A DNA stretch of 64,000 nucleotides from Rubrivivax sp. GTDB lineage: Bacteria; Pseudomonadota; Gammaproteobacteria; Burkholderiales; Burkholderiaceae_C. The stretch lies in the NCBI GenBank assembly GCA_022842595.1, contig JALHPF010000018.1:1-64000 (forward strand), read 5' to 3'. The notes beneath the pieces are model-generated. The model saw only the letters and a program-made list of their open reading frames with translations, searched no databases and was not told where the DNA came from. How positions within the stretch are numbered: position 1 is the first letter of the stretch; every line of letters begins with the position of its first letter. Both the position numbers and the translations under genes were made by a program. Positions 39,365-48,719 of this stretch are shown piece by piece.

Positions 39365-39874
39365 ATGGCAAAAATCGATCGCATGCTCGTCGGCGAGTCG
39401 CTGGTCGGCGACGGCAACGAAGTTGCCCACATCGACCTGCTCATCGGGCCGCGTGGCAGCCCTGCAGAAACCGCCTTTGCCAACGCACTGGTGAACAACA
39501 AGGACGGCTTCACGTCCCTGCTGGCCGTCGTCGCACCGAACCTGCTGACCAAGCCGGCGACCGTGATGTTCAACAAGGTCACCATCAAGGGCGCCAAGCA
39601 GGCCGTCCAGATGTTCGGCCCGGCCCAGCGCGGCGTGGCCATGGCCGTGGCCGACTGCGTCGAGGACGGCACCATCCCGGCCGACGAAGCCGACAACCTG
39701 TTCATCTGCGTGGGCGTGTTCATCCACTGGCTGGCCGAAAGCGACGCCAAGATCCAGCAGTACAACTACGAAGCCACCAAGGAATCGATCAAGCGCGCCG
39801 TCGCCGGCACGCCGACGGCCGCGGAAGTCGTTTCCAAGAAGGGCAGCGCCGCCCACCCGTTCGCCGCGAACTGA
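39365..39874 (+). CDS. fae: Formaldehyde-activating enzyme Fae, 169 aa
   Basis: Condenses formaldehyde with H4MPT to methylene-H4MPT, the entry step of the pathway. The catalytic His is His22 in [10 protein letters not shown], followed by the conserved [20 protein letters not shown] and [16 protein letters not shown]. It has a strong ribosome site (AAGGAGAGA) ahead of ATG 39365 and its own rho-independent terminator downstream. This fits a highly expressed gene. The 122-base gap before it probably holds its promoter, though I could not identify one with confidence. Confidence 0.97.
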   Translation: MAKIDRMLVGESLVGDGNEVAHIDLLIGPRGSPAETAFANALVNNKDGFTSLLAVVAPNLLTKPATVMFNKVTIKGAKQAVQMFGPAQRGVAMAVADCVEDGTIPADEADNLFICVGVFIHWLAESDAKIQQYNYEATKESIKRAVAGTPTAAEVVSKKGSAAHPFAAN

Positions 39875-39897
39875 TCGCCGGTTCCCGCCAACGAAAG

Positions 39898-39922
39898 AGG
39901 CCCGCGTCAGCGGGCCTTTTTT
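39898..39922 (+). terminator. Rho-independent terminator after fae
   Basis: Perfect 8-bp stem (AGGCCCGC / GCGGGCCT), 4-base loop, then six T residues, 24 bases after the fae stop. It also lies beyond the 3' end of the convergent folB-like gene. Confidence 0.9.
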
Positions 39923-39938
39923 CGTCTGCGTCGGGTCT

Positions 39939-40370
39939 TCAGCGGCTGCCCGGCACCATGCCGCTGCCCAGCAGCTGCAGCACCGCGGCGCTGCGGCCGA
40001 TCCCGGCCGGCGGCTGCAGCGGCCGCGCGGCACGCTCGATCTGCACGCCCAGGCTCTGCACGTCGGCGAACTTGTTCGGCTTGACCACACGCACACGCAC
40101 CCAGGAAGCGCCGAACTCGTCGAGCAGGATGTCGGCAATGGCCTCGGCGAAGGCTTCGAGCATGTGCAGCCGGTGCTCGGCCGCCAGGCGCAGCAGCCGC
40201 GTTCGCACCACCGAATAGTCGATGGTGTCGCGGATGTCGTCGGTATCGCAGGCGCGGGCATGGGGCACGCCGGCGTGCACATCGATGACCAGCGGCTGCG
40301 GCACGTCTTCGCCGTGGTGGATGCCGATCACGGTGTCGGCGCGAAAGCCTTCGATCAGGACCAGATCCAT
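39939..40370 (-). CDS. folB: Dihydroneopterin aldolase (FolB-like), 143 aa
   Basis: Small tunnelling-fold aldolase: MDLVLIEGFRADTVIGIHHG, the catalytic Glu/Lys region (AHRLHMLEAFAEAIADILL-type; VRVRVVKPNKFADVQSLGVQ). It makes 6-hydroxymethyl-dihydropterin, the pterin half shared by folate and H4MPT. I chose ATG at 40370, where the family's first strand begins. It sits convergent to fae inside the C1 island, so it may serve H4MPT synthesis in place of archaeal MptD. Confidence 0.87.
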   Translation of the reverse strand: MDLVLIEGFRADTVIGIHHGEDVPQPLVIDVHAGVPHARACDTDDIRDTIDYSVVRTRLLRLAAEHRLHMLEAFAEAIADILLDEFGASWVRVRVVKPNKFADVQSLGVQIERAARPLQPPAGIGRSAAVLQLLGSGMVPGSR

Positions 40371-40623
40371 CGGCTCGGCCTGGGCCGTTGCAGTGAATAC
40401 GCCGTCATGGCGCGAGGGCAGGCGGAAAGGCAGTGACAAGCGAAGCTCCGGTCGGGGGTGGCAAGATGGGCCAAGGGCTGCAAATAGCAGGCCACGCAAG
40501 GGCTTGGCTAGGGTTCACCCGAACCGCTCTGCTGTGCGAGGGCGAAGCCGGCAGGTCAGAATCGATGTCCCGGTGGCAGGGTTCCGACCCGCGGCCGCAA
40601 GAAACTTTGAGACGGAGCGCTGG

Positions 40624-42690
40624 ATGGCATCCTTGCAGTACGGACGGGACGGCGGAAGAGACGGCAGGCGCGATGGGCACGCCAACCGCGTGATGGAGGT
40701 CGTGCGAAGCGGCCTGAACGGCAGCTGCGACGACGTCGTGGCCCAGTCCTGGAGCCGCTGCCTCGAGCAGTATCAACTGCACCCCGATCGCCCGCGCCAG
40801 CCGGCATTCCTGGACCGCGCCGCGCTGCAGGAGCGCTTCGCGCGCCACGCCGACATCATCGAGTGCGCGCGCTACGAGATGACCACGCTCTACCAGCAGC
40901 TGGCCGACGCCGAATCGGCCGTGGTGCTGACCGACACCGAAGGCGTCATCGTGCACATGGTGTCGTCGCCCGAGTTCGCCGCCGAGATGGCGCCGCTGGG
41001 CCTGCGCTGCGGCGGTGTGTGGGGTGAAAACGAAGCCGGCACCAACGGCATGGGCACCTGCCTGGCCGCCGGCGGGCCGGTGTCGATCCGTCGTGAAGAC
41101 CACTTCTTCAGCCAGTTCACCCAGCTCACCTGTTCGGCCGTGCCGATATACAACCCGGCCGGTGAACTGGCCGGTGCGCTCGACGTCACCAGCCGGTCCA
41201 ACATGACGCAGCAGCACCTGCTGGTGCTGCTGGGCATGACCGCGCGCATGGTCGAAAACCGCCTCATCGACAAGCAGTTCAGCAACGCCCACCCGCTGCA
41301 CTTCCACAGCCGCCCGGAATTCGTCTACACGCTGCACGAAGGCAAGCTGGCGGTGGGCGCCGATGGCCGCATCCTCGCCGCCAACCGCAGTGCGCTGTTC
41401 CAGCTGGGACTGCAATCGATGGCCGACGTGCGGTCGCAGCACATCGAAGACCTGTTCCAGACCTCGCTCGAAGACATGCTGCAGCGCAGCCTGTCGGCCA
41501 GCTACCACCCGGTGGTGACCTACCGCGCCAATGCCGCGCTGCGCTTCTTCGCCGTGGCGCGCCGCCCGGCGTCTGACGCTGCCGCCGGCACGGCCTTGCG
41601 CACCAGCACGGCCGGCAGCCCGGCGCACACGGCCAAGCAGTCGCTGTCGGCCCCCGCCGGCCTGCGCGCAGCCACCGGCCACGCCAGCACCTTCAAGGAC
41701 ACCCGGCTGATCGCCCACCTGGAAACCGCGCGCCGCGTCATCGGCCGCGAAACGCCCGTGCTGCTGAGCGGTGAAACCGGCTGCGGAAAGGAAGTGTTCG
41801 CGCGCGCCGTGCATGCCGCCAGCCCCCATGCCGGTGGCGCTTTCGTGGCCGTGAACTGCGCCAGCCTGCCGGAAACGCTGATCGAATCCGAACTGTTCGG
41901 CTACCGCGCCGGCGCCTTCACCGGTGCGCAGCGCAACGGCCGCCGCGGCAAGGTGCTGCAGGCCGACGGCGGCACGCTGTTCCTGGACGAGATTGCCGAC
42001 ATGCCGCTGGAACTGCAGGCCCGGCTGCTGCGTGTGCTCGACGAACGCCAGGTCACGCCGCTGGGCACCGAAGAGACGCACCCGGTCGACTTCCAGCTGA
42101 TCAGCGCCAGCCACCAGAACCTGCCCGACCTGGTGGCCCAGGGCCGCTTCCGCGAAGACCTGTACTACCGCCTGGCCGGCATCGAACTGTCGCTGCCGCC
42201 GCTGCGCGAGCGCGGTGACAAGCGCGAGCTCATCCGCAACATGCTGGCCGCCGAAGGCCGCGGCGACGCCACGCTCAGCGCCGAGGCCGAGAAGCTGCTG
42301 ATGGACCACCCCTGGCCCGGCAACCTGCGCCAGCTGCGCCATGCGCTGCGCAGCGCGGCCGCACTCGCCGACGGCAAGCCGATCACGCGCGACCACCTGC
42401 CCGGCCTGCTGGCGGCCAGCGCGCGCGGTGCCGCCATCGCCACCGGTTCGGCAGCACCGGCGCAGCCCTCCGGCCCGATGGTGCCGGTGGAGCCGCCGGC
42501 CTCGGCCGAACCGCAGCCGCTGCCGCTGAAGCTGAACCCGATCCAGGCCAACGAACGCGCCGTGCTCGTGCAGATGCTGGAACAGCATCGCTGGAACGTC
42601 AGCAACGTCGCCAAGGCCCTGGACGTCAGCCGCAACACGCTGTACCGCAAGCTGCACAAGCTGCACATCGAGGTCTCGCATCCTGAGTGA
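40624..42690 (+). CDS. Sigma-54 activator, AcoR-like, 688 aa
   Basis: The N-terminal GAF-like sensor region (about 80-240, GVWGENEAGTNGMGTCLAAG, typical of AcoR) is followed by a PAS-like segment (about 240-340), a sigma-54 AAA+ domain with Walker A GETGCGKE and the sigma-contact loop GAFTGA, then a C-terminal Fis-type helix-turn-helix (NVSNVAKALDVSRNTLYRKL). AcoR-type activators sense alcohols or acetoin, or related compounds. It is the only enhancer-binding protein seen in the C1 island, and a strong sigma-54 promoter lies upstream of fhcB. The 253-base gap before it (40371-40623) shows a GGTTC-ACCC-GAACC hairpin at 40512-40525 and no clear promoter. Confidence 0.92.
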   Translation: MASLQYGRDGGRDGRRDGHANRVMEVVRSGLNGSCDDVVAQSWSRCLEQYQLHPDRPRQPAFLDRAALQERFARHADIIECARYEMTTLYQQLADAESAVVLTDTEGVIVHMVSSPEFAAEMAPLGLRCGGVWGENEAGTNGMGTCLAAGGPVSIRREDHFFSQFTQLTCSAVPIYNPAGELAGALDVTSRSNMTQQHLLVLLGMTARMVENRLIDKQFSNAHPLHFHSRPEFVYTLHEGKLAVGADGRILAANRSALFQLGLQSMADVRSQHIEDLFQTSLEDMLQRSLSASYHPVVTYRANAALRFFAVARRPASDAAAGTALRTSTAGSPAHTAKQSLSAPAGLRAATGHASTFKDTRLIAHLETARRVIGRETPVLLSGETGCGKEVFARAVHAASPHAGGAFVAVNCASLPETLIESELFGYRAGAFTGAQRNGRRGKVLQADGGTLFLDEIADMPLELQARLLRVLDERQVTPLGTEETHPVDFQLISASHQNLPDLVAQGRFREDLYYRLAGIELSLPPLRERGDKRELIRNMLAAEGRGDATLSAEAEKLLMDHPWPGNLRQLRHALRSAAALADGKPITRDHLPGLLAASARGAAIATGSAAPAQPSGPMVPVEPPASAEPQPLPLKLNPIQANERAVLVQMLEQHRWNVSNVAKALDVSRNTLYRKLHKLHIEVSHPE

Positions 42691-42700
42691 TCCAGAGGAA

Positions 42701-43282
42701 GTGGGTGCCGGCCCCACGGCCGCGGCGGCCAGGCGATTTGCCTGGTGCATCACCGGGTCGGGCCATGGGCTGGAGGATTGCCTGGCCCTGGCCGCGCGCC
42801 TGCCCGACTGCGACCTGATGCTGTCGGCCGCCGGTGAAGAGGTGCTGGAGATCTACAAGCTGCCGCTGGACGAGCTGAAGTCGGGCTTCCGCGTCTTCCG
42901 CGACAAGACGGCCAGCGGCGTGCCGGTGGGCATGCTCTACGACGAGGTCTATCACACCGTCGTCGTGGCACCCGCCACCAGCAACACGGTGGCCAAATGC
43001 GCCTTCGGCATCAGCGACACCCTGCCCACCAACATGTTCGCCCAGGCCGGCAAGCTGGGCATACCGGGCATCGTGTTTGCTTGTGACACCGAACCGGTGG
43101 TGGTGACGAAGTCGCCCCACGACTGGGTGACGCTGCGGCCGCGGCGCATCGAGCTGGACAATGTCGAGCGGCTGCGCGACATCGACCATTGCCAGGTCGT
43201 GTGTTCAGCCGCCGAACTCGAGTCCGCCCTGGATGCCCGCCTGAAGCAGCTTGCCCTTGCATGGAACACATCGTCTTCCTGA
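42701..43282 (+). CDS. DmrB-like flavoprotein (dihydromethanopterin reductase), 193 aa
   Basis: Flavodoxin/UbiX-like FMN-binding fold: WCITGSGHGLEDCLALAA, YHTVVVAPATSNTVAKCAFG and LPTNMFAQAGKLGIPGIVFA match the archaeal flavoprotein (AfpA/DmrB) family. Some members reduce dihydromethanopterin to H4MPT, the last cofactor-making step. I accept GTG at 42701 with AGAGGA upstream; it begins 10 bases after the sigma-54 activator stop. The gene's 3' end overlaps the DHPS-related gene by 22 bases. Confidence 0.82.
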   Translation: MGAGPTAAAARRFAWCITGSGHGLEDCLALAARLPDCDLMLSAAGEEVLEIYKLPLDELKSGFRVFRDKTASGVPVGMLYDEVYHTVVVAPATSNTVAKCAFGISDTLPTNMFAQAGKLGIPGIVFACDTEPVVVTKSPHDWVTLRPRRIELDNVERLRDIDHCQVVCSAAELESALDARLKQLALAWNTSSS

Positions 43283-44661
43283 CCGGACACCTGGCCCAAC
43301 CGAGCCTGGAGCGTGTCCTGCATGGCCTGAACGATGCGCCCTTCACCTGGGAGGTGCAGGACCTCGGCCTGCAGGTGGCCGCGCTGATGACGAGCGAGAT
43401 GATCCGCCGCCGTTTGCCGCAGTTGATGCCGCTTCCGGTTCGGGCCGACCGCATCATCGTGCCCGGCCGCTGCCGTGGCGATGTCGAGGCGCTGTCGCAG
43501 CATTTCGGCGTGCCCGTGCAGCGCGGCCCCGACGAGCTGAAGGACCTGCCGCGTTTCTTCAACCGCGCTGCGCAGGCGGTGAACCTCGACGAGTACGAAG
43601 TCGCGATCTTTGCCGAGATCGTCGATGCGCCGCGCCTGACGGTGGCGCAGATCGTCGAGCGTGCCCGGGCGCACGTGGCCGATGGCGCCAACGTCATCGA
43701 CCTGGGCTGCCTGCCCGAGACCGCGTTCGACCACCTCGAAGACGCGGTGCAGGCGCTGAAGGCTGCCGGCCTGCAGGTCAGCGTCGATTCGATGGACGCG
43801 CAGGAACTGCTGCGCGGCGGCCGCGCCGGTGCCGACTACCTGCTGAGCCTGACGCCCGACACGCTGTGGGTCGCCGACGAGGTGGCGGCCACACCGGTGC
43901 TGATCCCGCGCACGCCGGCCGACGAGGCCTCGCTGGCCGCGGCCATCGAACAGATGCAGGCGCGTGGCCGGCCGTTCCTGGCCGACGCCATCCTCGACCC
44001 CATTCCCTTCGGTTTCACCGCGTCCATTTGCCGGTACCAACGATTGCGCGAACGCTTCCCCGACGTCGCCATCATGCTCGGCGTCGGCAATCTCACCGAG
44101 CTGACCGAGGCCGACACCAGCGGCATCAACGCGCTGCTGTTCGGCATCTGCGCCGAGCTGAACGTGGCTGCCGTGCTGACGACGCAGGTGAGTGGCCACG
44201 CACGCCGCGCCATCCGCGAGGCCGACTGGGCGCGCCGCATCATGCATGCCGCGCACACCCACCGCAGCCTGCCCAAGGGCCTGAGCGACCGGCTGATGAC
44301 GGTGCATGCCAAGCACCCCTTCCCCGACACGCCCGACGAGATCGCTGCCACCGCTGCTGCCGTGCGCGACCCCAACTTCCGCGTGCAGGTGTCGGCCGAG
44401 GGCCTGCATGTCTACAACCGCGACGGCCTGCGCCAGGGCGGCGGTGCCTTCGAACTGTGGCCGCAGCTGGGGCTGGAAGACGACGCGAGCCACGCCTTCT
44501 ACATGGGCGTGGAACTGGCCCATGCGGAGATCGCGTGGAAGCTCGGCAAGCGCTACGTCCAGGACCGGCCGCTGGACTGGGGTTGTGCCGTCGAAGCAGA
44601 CGCTGACAACGACGCCTGGTGTGCACCCGGCACCACGCTGCCGGCGGAGCGGCGGCGGTGA
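43261..44661 (+). CDS. Dihydropteroate synthase-related protein (DUF6513), 466 aa
   Basis: The N-terminal ~130 residues are of DUF6513 type (HIVFLTGHLAQPSLERVLHG). They are followed by a DHPS-like TIM barrel (DGANVIDLGCLPETAFDHLE, VSVDSMDAQELLRGGRAGAD, FLADAILDPIPFGFT). The family is shared by methanogens and H4MPT methylotrophs, which suggests a role in pterin-to-arylamine coupling for methanopterin, in place of folate DHPS. That role is inferred. The stop overlaps the next GTG (GTGA). Confidence 0.85.
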   Translation: MEHIVFLTGHLAQPSLERVLHGLNDAPFTWEVQDLGLQVAALMTSEMIRRRLPQLMPLPVRADRIIVPGRCRGDVEALSQHFGVPVQRGPDELKDLPRFFNRAAQAVNLDEYEVAIFAEIVDAPRLTVAQIVERARAHVADGANVIDLGCLPETAFDHLEDAVQALKAAGLQVSVDSMDAQELLRGGRAGADYLLSLTPDTLWVADEVAATPVLIPRTPADEASLAAAIEQMQARGRPFLADAILDPIPFGFTASICRYQRLRERFPDVAIMLGVGNLTELTEADTSGINALLFGICAELNVAAVLTTQVSGHARRAIREADWARRIMHAAHTHRSLPKGLSDRLMTVHAKHPFPDTPDEIAATAAAVRDPNFRVQVSAEGLHVYNRDGLRQGGGAFELWPQLGLEDDASHAFYMGVELAHAEIAWKLGKRYVQDRPLDWGCAVEADADNDAWCAPGTTLPAERRR

Positions 44662-45251
44662 ACGAGGTGATCTACGAGACGGTGGTGAGCACCGTCGACG
44701 CCGCGGGCGTGCCGCACATTGCGCCGATGGGCGTGCGCTACGAAGGCGAGGGTCAGGCCGGGCACGTCATCCTGATGCCCTTCAAGCCCTCGACCACGCA
44801 CGACAACATCGTCGCCAGCGGCCATGCGGTGCTGAACATCGTCACCGACACCCGCGTCTTCGCCGGCTGCGTCACCGGCCGGCGCGACTGGCCGCTGCGC
44901 CCCGCCGTGGCCGTGCCGGGCATGCATCTGCAGGCGGCATTGAGCCATGTCGAACTGGTTCTCGTCGCCAGCAACGGCGACCCGCAGCGCCCGCGCCTGC
45001 GCATGGCGCGTGTGCGTGAAGTGCAACATGCGCCGTTCGTCGGCCTGAACCGTGCCCAGGCTGCGGTGCTGGAAGGCGCGGTGCTGGTCAGCCGCCTGCA
45101 CATGCTGGCGCCGGCCAAGGTGGCCGCCGAGATGGCCTATCTGCAGATCGCCATCGACAAGACCGCCGCGGCGGCCGAACACGAGGCCTGGGGCTGGCTG
45201 CGTGAAGCGATTGCCGGGCACCCCGCCCACCGGACGGCGCCATCGACATGA
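44658..45251 (+). CDS. DUF447 family protein, 197 aa
   Basis: Split-barrel flavin-binding-like fold: YETVVSTVDAAGVPHIAPMG, ILMPFKPSTTHDNI and SGHAVLNIVTD. DUF447 is shared with methanogens and sits in H4MPT/methylofuran clusters of methylotrophs; its reaction is unknown. GTG 44658 overlaps the DHPS-related stop by four bases and the stop overlaps the mfnB start, so all three are translationally coupled. Confidence 0.83.
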   Translation: MNEVIYETVVSTVDAAGVPHIAPMGVRYEGEGQAGHVILMPFKPSTTHDNIVASGHAVLNIVTDTRVFAGCVTGRRDWPLRPAVAVPGMHLQAALSHVELVLVASNGDPQRPRLRMARVREVQHAPFVGLNRAQAAVLEGAVLVSRLHMLAPAKVAAEMAYLQIAIDKTAAAAEHEAWGWLREAIAGHPAHRTAPST

Positions 45252-45979
45252 CCCGGCTGCTGGTGAGCGTGCGCAACGTCGACGAAGCCCTGGCCGCTGC
45301 GTCGGGTGGTGCCGACTTCATCGACCTGAAGGAACCCCGCGCCGGTGCCTTGGGCGGGCTGCCGCTGGCCACCATCCGCGCCGTGGTGGCAGCGCTGCGC
45401 GGCCAGGGCTGCCGCCTGCCCGTCAGCGCCACCATCGGCGACCTGCCGCTGGACCCGCTGGCCGCCGTGCTGGACCAGGTGCGCGCCGTGGCCGCCTGCG
45501 GCGTGGACCTTGTCAAGGTGGGCATCCCGCGCGACGCGCGGGCGCCCGGTGCACTGCGGGCGCTGGTGCAGTGCGACGCGGCGATCGTGCCGGTCTTCAT
45601 TGCCGACGCCGGCCTGGAGCCGGCGCATCTGCGGCTGGCCTGCCAGCTGGCCTTTGCCGGCCTGATGGTCGACACCTTCGACAAGGCCGCGGGCAGCTTG
45701 TTCGACGTGATGGACGAGCCTGCCCTGGCCGACTTCCTGGCCCAGGTGCGGGCTGCGGGCATGCTGGCCGGGCTGGCTGGCGCGCTGCGCCTGTCGGACC
45801 TGCCGCGGGTGCAGGCACTGGCCCCGGACTTCGCGGGCTTCCGTTCCGCCGTCTGCGTGGGCGACCGCGGCGGAGCGCTGAACCCGGCCCGATTGCATGC
45901 CTTGGTGCAGGCCTTGCAGGATGTGCCGCAACCGGCGCCGCAATCCGCGCCGCAACGGGCGGCCCAGCCTCAGGCGTAG
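45248..45979 (+). CDS. mfnB: (5-formylfuran-3-yl)methyl phosphate synthase MfnB, 243 aa
   Basis: TIM-barrel enzyme that builds the furan ring of methylofuran from two glyceraldehyde-3-phosphate molecules. It has LLVSVRNVDEALAAASGGAD, FIDLKEPRAGALGG with the catalytic Lys, DLVKVGIP and LMVDTFDKAAGSLFD. An ATGA overlap couples it to DUF447. The C-terminus carries a Pro/Gln/Ala-rich tail unlike the archaeal enzymes. Its end overlaps the convergent mfnE by ten bases. Confidence 0.9.
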   Translation: MTRLLVSVRNVDEALAAASGGADFIDLKEPRAGALGGLPLATIRAVVAALRGQGCRLPVSATIGDLPLDPLAAVLDQVRAVAACGVDLVKVGIPRDARAPGALRALVQCDAAIVPVFIADAGLEPAHLRLACQLAFAGLMVDTFDKAAGSLFDVMDEPALADFLAQVRAAGMLAGLAGALRLSDLPRVQALAPDFAGFRSAVCVGDRGGALNPARLHALVQALQDVPQPAPQSAPQRAAQPQA

Positions 45980-46605
45980 CCGGCTTGCCCCTGCGCCGGT
46001 GTCGTGCCGTTGAAGCCGAAGAAGCTTTCGCCCAGCAGCAGCGCTCGCATGCCGTTCAGGTCGTTCTTGCCAAGCACGCTGATCGGGAAGGGCGCATCGG
46101 TCGAACGGCCGGCAAATTCGGCATCGACGATGTTCGCCTGGCCCAGGTTGGCCAGGCTGTGGGAGCCGTCGACGTCACACGCCTTCACCAGCACCAGGCG
46201 TTCGGCGTTGAGCTGGCGCGCCAGGTCGAGCGCGATGCTGTCCGAGGTGTGGCCCCAGTGGGTGGTGGCGTCTGGCCACTGGCGCTGCAGCTCGAAAGGC
46301 AGCCACAGCGCGGCCTGGCCGCCACGCAGCACCTGCGGAATGTCGGCCAGGCGTGCCACCGGCTGCAGCAGTGGCTGGATGGCGTGCAGCTGGTAGGCCG
46401 TCTGCACCATGGCCAGCACCGCCATGTTGTGCGCCGCCAGGTCGCTGAACTGCCACAGCCCCTGCAGGCGCCGCGCTTCGTCGGCAAAGCCACCGCCGCC
46501 GCTGACCACGGTGACACGGCCGCCGCCCAGCTGCGTCAGCATCGCCAGCCATTGCGGCAGCACCGGGTCGTTGCCCAGGCTGCCACCGAGTTTCACGACC
46601 CACAT
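45970..46605 (-). CDS. mfnE: Amino-acid-kinase-fold MfnE (aminomethylfuran phosphate kinase), 211 aa
   Basis: Amino acid kinase fold: WVVKLGGSLGNDPVLPQWLA, VTVVSGGGGFADEARRLQ, THWGHTSDSIALDLARQL, LVKACDVDG. In methylofuran synthesis MfnE phosphorylates 5-(aminomethyl)furan-methyl phosphate to the diphosphate. ATG 46605 overlaps the mfnF stop by one base (TGATG). It is convergent with mfnB, so the furan-building genes sit on both strands of a single locus. Confidence 0.87.
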   Translation of the reverse strand: MWVVKLGGSLGNDPVLPQWLAMLTQLGGGRVTVVSGGGGFADEARRLQGLWQFSDLAAHNMAVLAMVQTAYQLHAIQPLLQPVARLADIPQVLRGGQAALWLPFELQRQWPDATTHWGHTSDSIALDLARQLNAERLVLVKACDVDGSHSLANLGQANIVDAEFAGRSTDAPFPISVLGKNDLNGMRALLLGESFFGFNGTTPAQGQAGYA

Positions 46606-47708
46606 CAGCCTTCCTCCCGCGCCAGCAGCGCCGCCACGGCGATGCAGGGCGCACAGACCTGCGCCCAGGCCCTGACCGCGCCGTCGGCCACCGCCGCCAC
46701 GTCGGCATAGGCCACGCCCGGAGCCAGCCCACAGCGCGCGGCCAGGTCGGCGGCCAGGAAGTCGCCACAGCCAGCGCGCACCAGCCGTGCGTTGCGACCC
46801 AGACCATGCAGCGCCAGCACCTGCTGCAGCTGACCGGCCAGCTCGTCGAGCTGGCGGCCGCGCCAGGCCCGGGCCATGGCCAGCCAGTCGGCTTCGCTGC
46901 CGTCGCGTGCATCGAGGCCCACCATGCGCGCCAGGCGCTGGCGCGTGGCGGCCAGGTTCTTGCCGGCGTTGTCGGCCGCAGCATGCATGTCGTGCGCGGG
47001 GTCGAGCTCGCCGGTGAGGCGGTAGACGTCGGCCGTGGTCGCGAAGAACTCGTTCATCACGTTGTGCGGCTGGCCGCGCCAGTCGATGCGCGGGCCCAGC
47101 GCGCACAGCGGGGTGCGCACCACGCCGTGATAGACGAGTTCACCGCTGGCCAGCCGTTCGGCGTCGCTGCGTGCCTGGGTCAGCACGCGGCCACCGCCGA
47201 AGGCGATGAGGTCGGTGGTGGTGCTGCCGATGTCCACCAGCACGCCGGCCTCGGAACCGCTATGCGCCAGGGCCACGTGGCGTGCCGTGGCCAGCCAGTT
47301 GGCTGAAGCGATGTCGGCCCAGCGCGGGCCGGCCTCGGCCGGGCTGCACCAGCCTGGCGGCCCTTCCGTGCCGCCAGCGCCCTCGGCGCCGGCACCACCT
47401 GCAAAGAGCCGCAGCCGGGCCGGCGCCAGCGCCGCGGCCAGCTGGGCCGCGATGCCGTGAACGCCGGCTTGACGATGGGGAAAGTGGTCGACCATCTCGC
47501 CCGTCATCGTGACCGCGTGCAGGCTCTGCGTGGCCTGCAGCTGCGGCCAGCGTTGCACGGCTTGCTGCAGCACCTGGTCGAGCCGGTCCATGCCCAGCCA
47601 CAACGGGCAGGGCCATTGCATCACCTCGAGCACCCGGCCGCCGACACTGCGCGACAGCTTCACATGAGCGCCGCCCACGTCCCAGCCGAAGATGTCAGGC
47701 GTGGGCAC
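46605..47708 (-). CDS. mfnF: H4MPT-linked C1-transfer protein, MfnF-like, 367 aa
   Basis: ASKHA/hydantoinase-like fold: IFGWDVGGAHVKLSRS at the N-terminus and VLVDIGSTTTDLIAFGGGR at about 190. This is the COG1548 family, whose archaeal member MfnF joins the furan diphosphate to glutamyl-tyramine in methanofuran synthesis. GTG 47708 was chosen because it lies just before the fold and overlaps the ATP-grasp gene's end by 14 bases. The assignment of MfnF rests on family memory. Confidence 0.83.
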   Translation of the reverse strand: MPTPDIFGWDVGGAHVKLSRSVGGRVLEVMQWPCPLWLGMDRLDQVLQQAVQRWPQLQATQSLHAVTMTGEMVDHFPHRQAGVHGIAAQLAAALAPARLRLFAGGAGAEGAGGTEGPPGWCSPAEAGPRWADIASANWLATARHVALAHSGSEAGVLVDIGSTTTDLIAFGGGRVLTQARSDAERLASGELVYHGVVRTPLCALGPRIDWRGQPHNVMNEFFATTADVYRLTGELDPAHDMHAAADNAGKNLAATRQRLARMVGLDARDGSEADWLAMARAWRGRQLDELAGQLQQVLALHGLGRNARLVRAGCGDFLAADLAARCGLAPGVAYADVAAVADGAVRAWAQVCAPCIAVAALLAREEG

Positions 47709-48657
47709 GGGGTCGCTCCCTGTGCTGTGCGGCGCGCGGCCGTCCCAGGATTTCCGCAGCGAGGTTCCGGCCCAGCCGCGCCGACAGGCCGACATAGGCG
47801 CAGGTGACGCGCGGGTTGACCTCGATCACCACCGGCCCCAGCGTGGCATGCCAGACCACGTCGACGCCGACGAAGCCGCGCAGCCCCGGGATGGCCTGGC
47901 CGACGCGTGCGGCCAATGCGGCCAGCGCCGGCCCGCGGGCGTCGTCCAGCGCGATGGCGTTGACGCTGACGCCGGCGTAGCGCACCTGCCCCTGGTCGTC
48001 GATGTCGATGTGCTGGCGGTTGATGCTCAGCAGTTCGGCGCCGTTCCGGCCGCACAGCAGCGACAGGCTCAAGGCCTCACCGTCGACCCAGGGTTCCAGC
48101 GTGACGCTGCCACCGGCCGCCCGGCACTGCGCGGCATGGGCTGCGGCTAGGCTGCCGTGAACGTGGGTGGCCACCGCGCCGGCGCCGTCGTCGGGCTTGA
48201 CGACCCAGCGCGCGGCCGTGGTGGCGAAGGCCAGCGGCGTCTTCAGGCCGAAGGCCGCCAGCCGCGCCAGCGTAGCGCGCTTGCGCCCGGCCAGGGTGAT
48301 GGCCGGGGCGTCGCAGCCCAACCACCGCGCGGCGGGCACGGCCTGCTGCAGGCTGGCCAGCAGGCCGTCGGTCTCGGGGGCCACCAGCCACACCGCGTCG
48401 TGCCGCGCAGCCTGCCAGGCCACCCATTCGACGAAGGGTGTGCCCGGTGGCGGCATGCAGGCCTGGGCGCCTGCGGGCGGGGCCGTGGTCGATGCACAGG
48501 TGGCGGCGCTGACCTGCACGCCGCCGGCCTGCAGCAGGTCGTTCACCATCGCGTCGCGCATGGCCACGCCCATCGGCAGCAAGGTGGCCGCGGCGGCGGC
48601 GTCTTCCTGCTCCAGGCCGCCTGCGGTGAGATACTCGAAAACGAACACGCGCCCCAT
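47695..48657 (-). CDS. ATP-grasp protein, MfnD-like (tyramine-glutamate ligase?), 320 aa
   Basis: ATP-grasp fold: FVFEYLTAGGLEQED at the N-terminus, the Lys in TAARWVVKPDDGAGAVATHV, the metal site PVVIEVNPRVTCAYVGL. The opening segment and the neighbourhood resemble archaeal MfnD, which ligates glutamate to tyramine for methanofuran. No tyrosine decarboxylase (MfnA) is in this window. Start ATG 48657 faces the HisA-like gene across 62 bases. Confidence 0.8.
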   Translation of the reverse strand: MGRVFVFEYLTAGGLEQEDAAAAATLLPMGVAMRDAMVNDLLQAGGVQVSAATCASTTAPPAGAQACMPPPGTPFVEWVAWQAARHDAVWLVAPETDGLLASLQQAVPAARWLGCDAPAITLAGRKRATLARLAAFGLKTPLAFATTAARWVVKPDDGAGAVATHVHGSLAAAHAAQCRAAGGSVTLEPWVDGEALSLSLLCGRNGAELLSINRQHIDIDDQGQVRYAGVSVNAIALDDARGPALAALAARVGQAIPGLRGFVGVDVVWHATLGPVVIEVNPRVTCAYVGLSARLGRNLAAEILGRPRAAQHRERPRAHA

Positions 48658-48719
48658 CTTCTCAGCCTCCGGGCCTCGAGCTTCCAAGTCCACTGCCAAG
48701 CCCACTGCTTGCCCCTTGC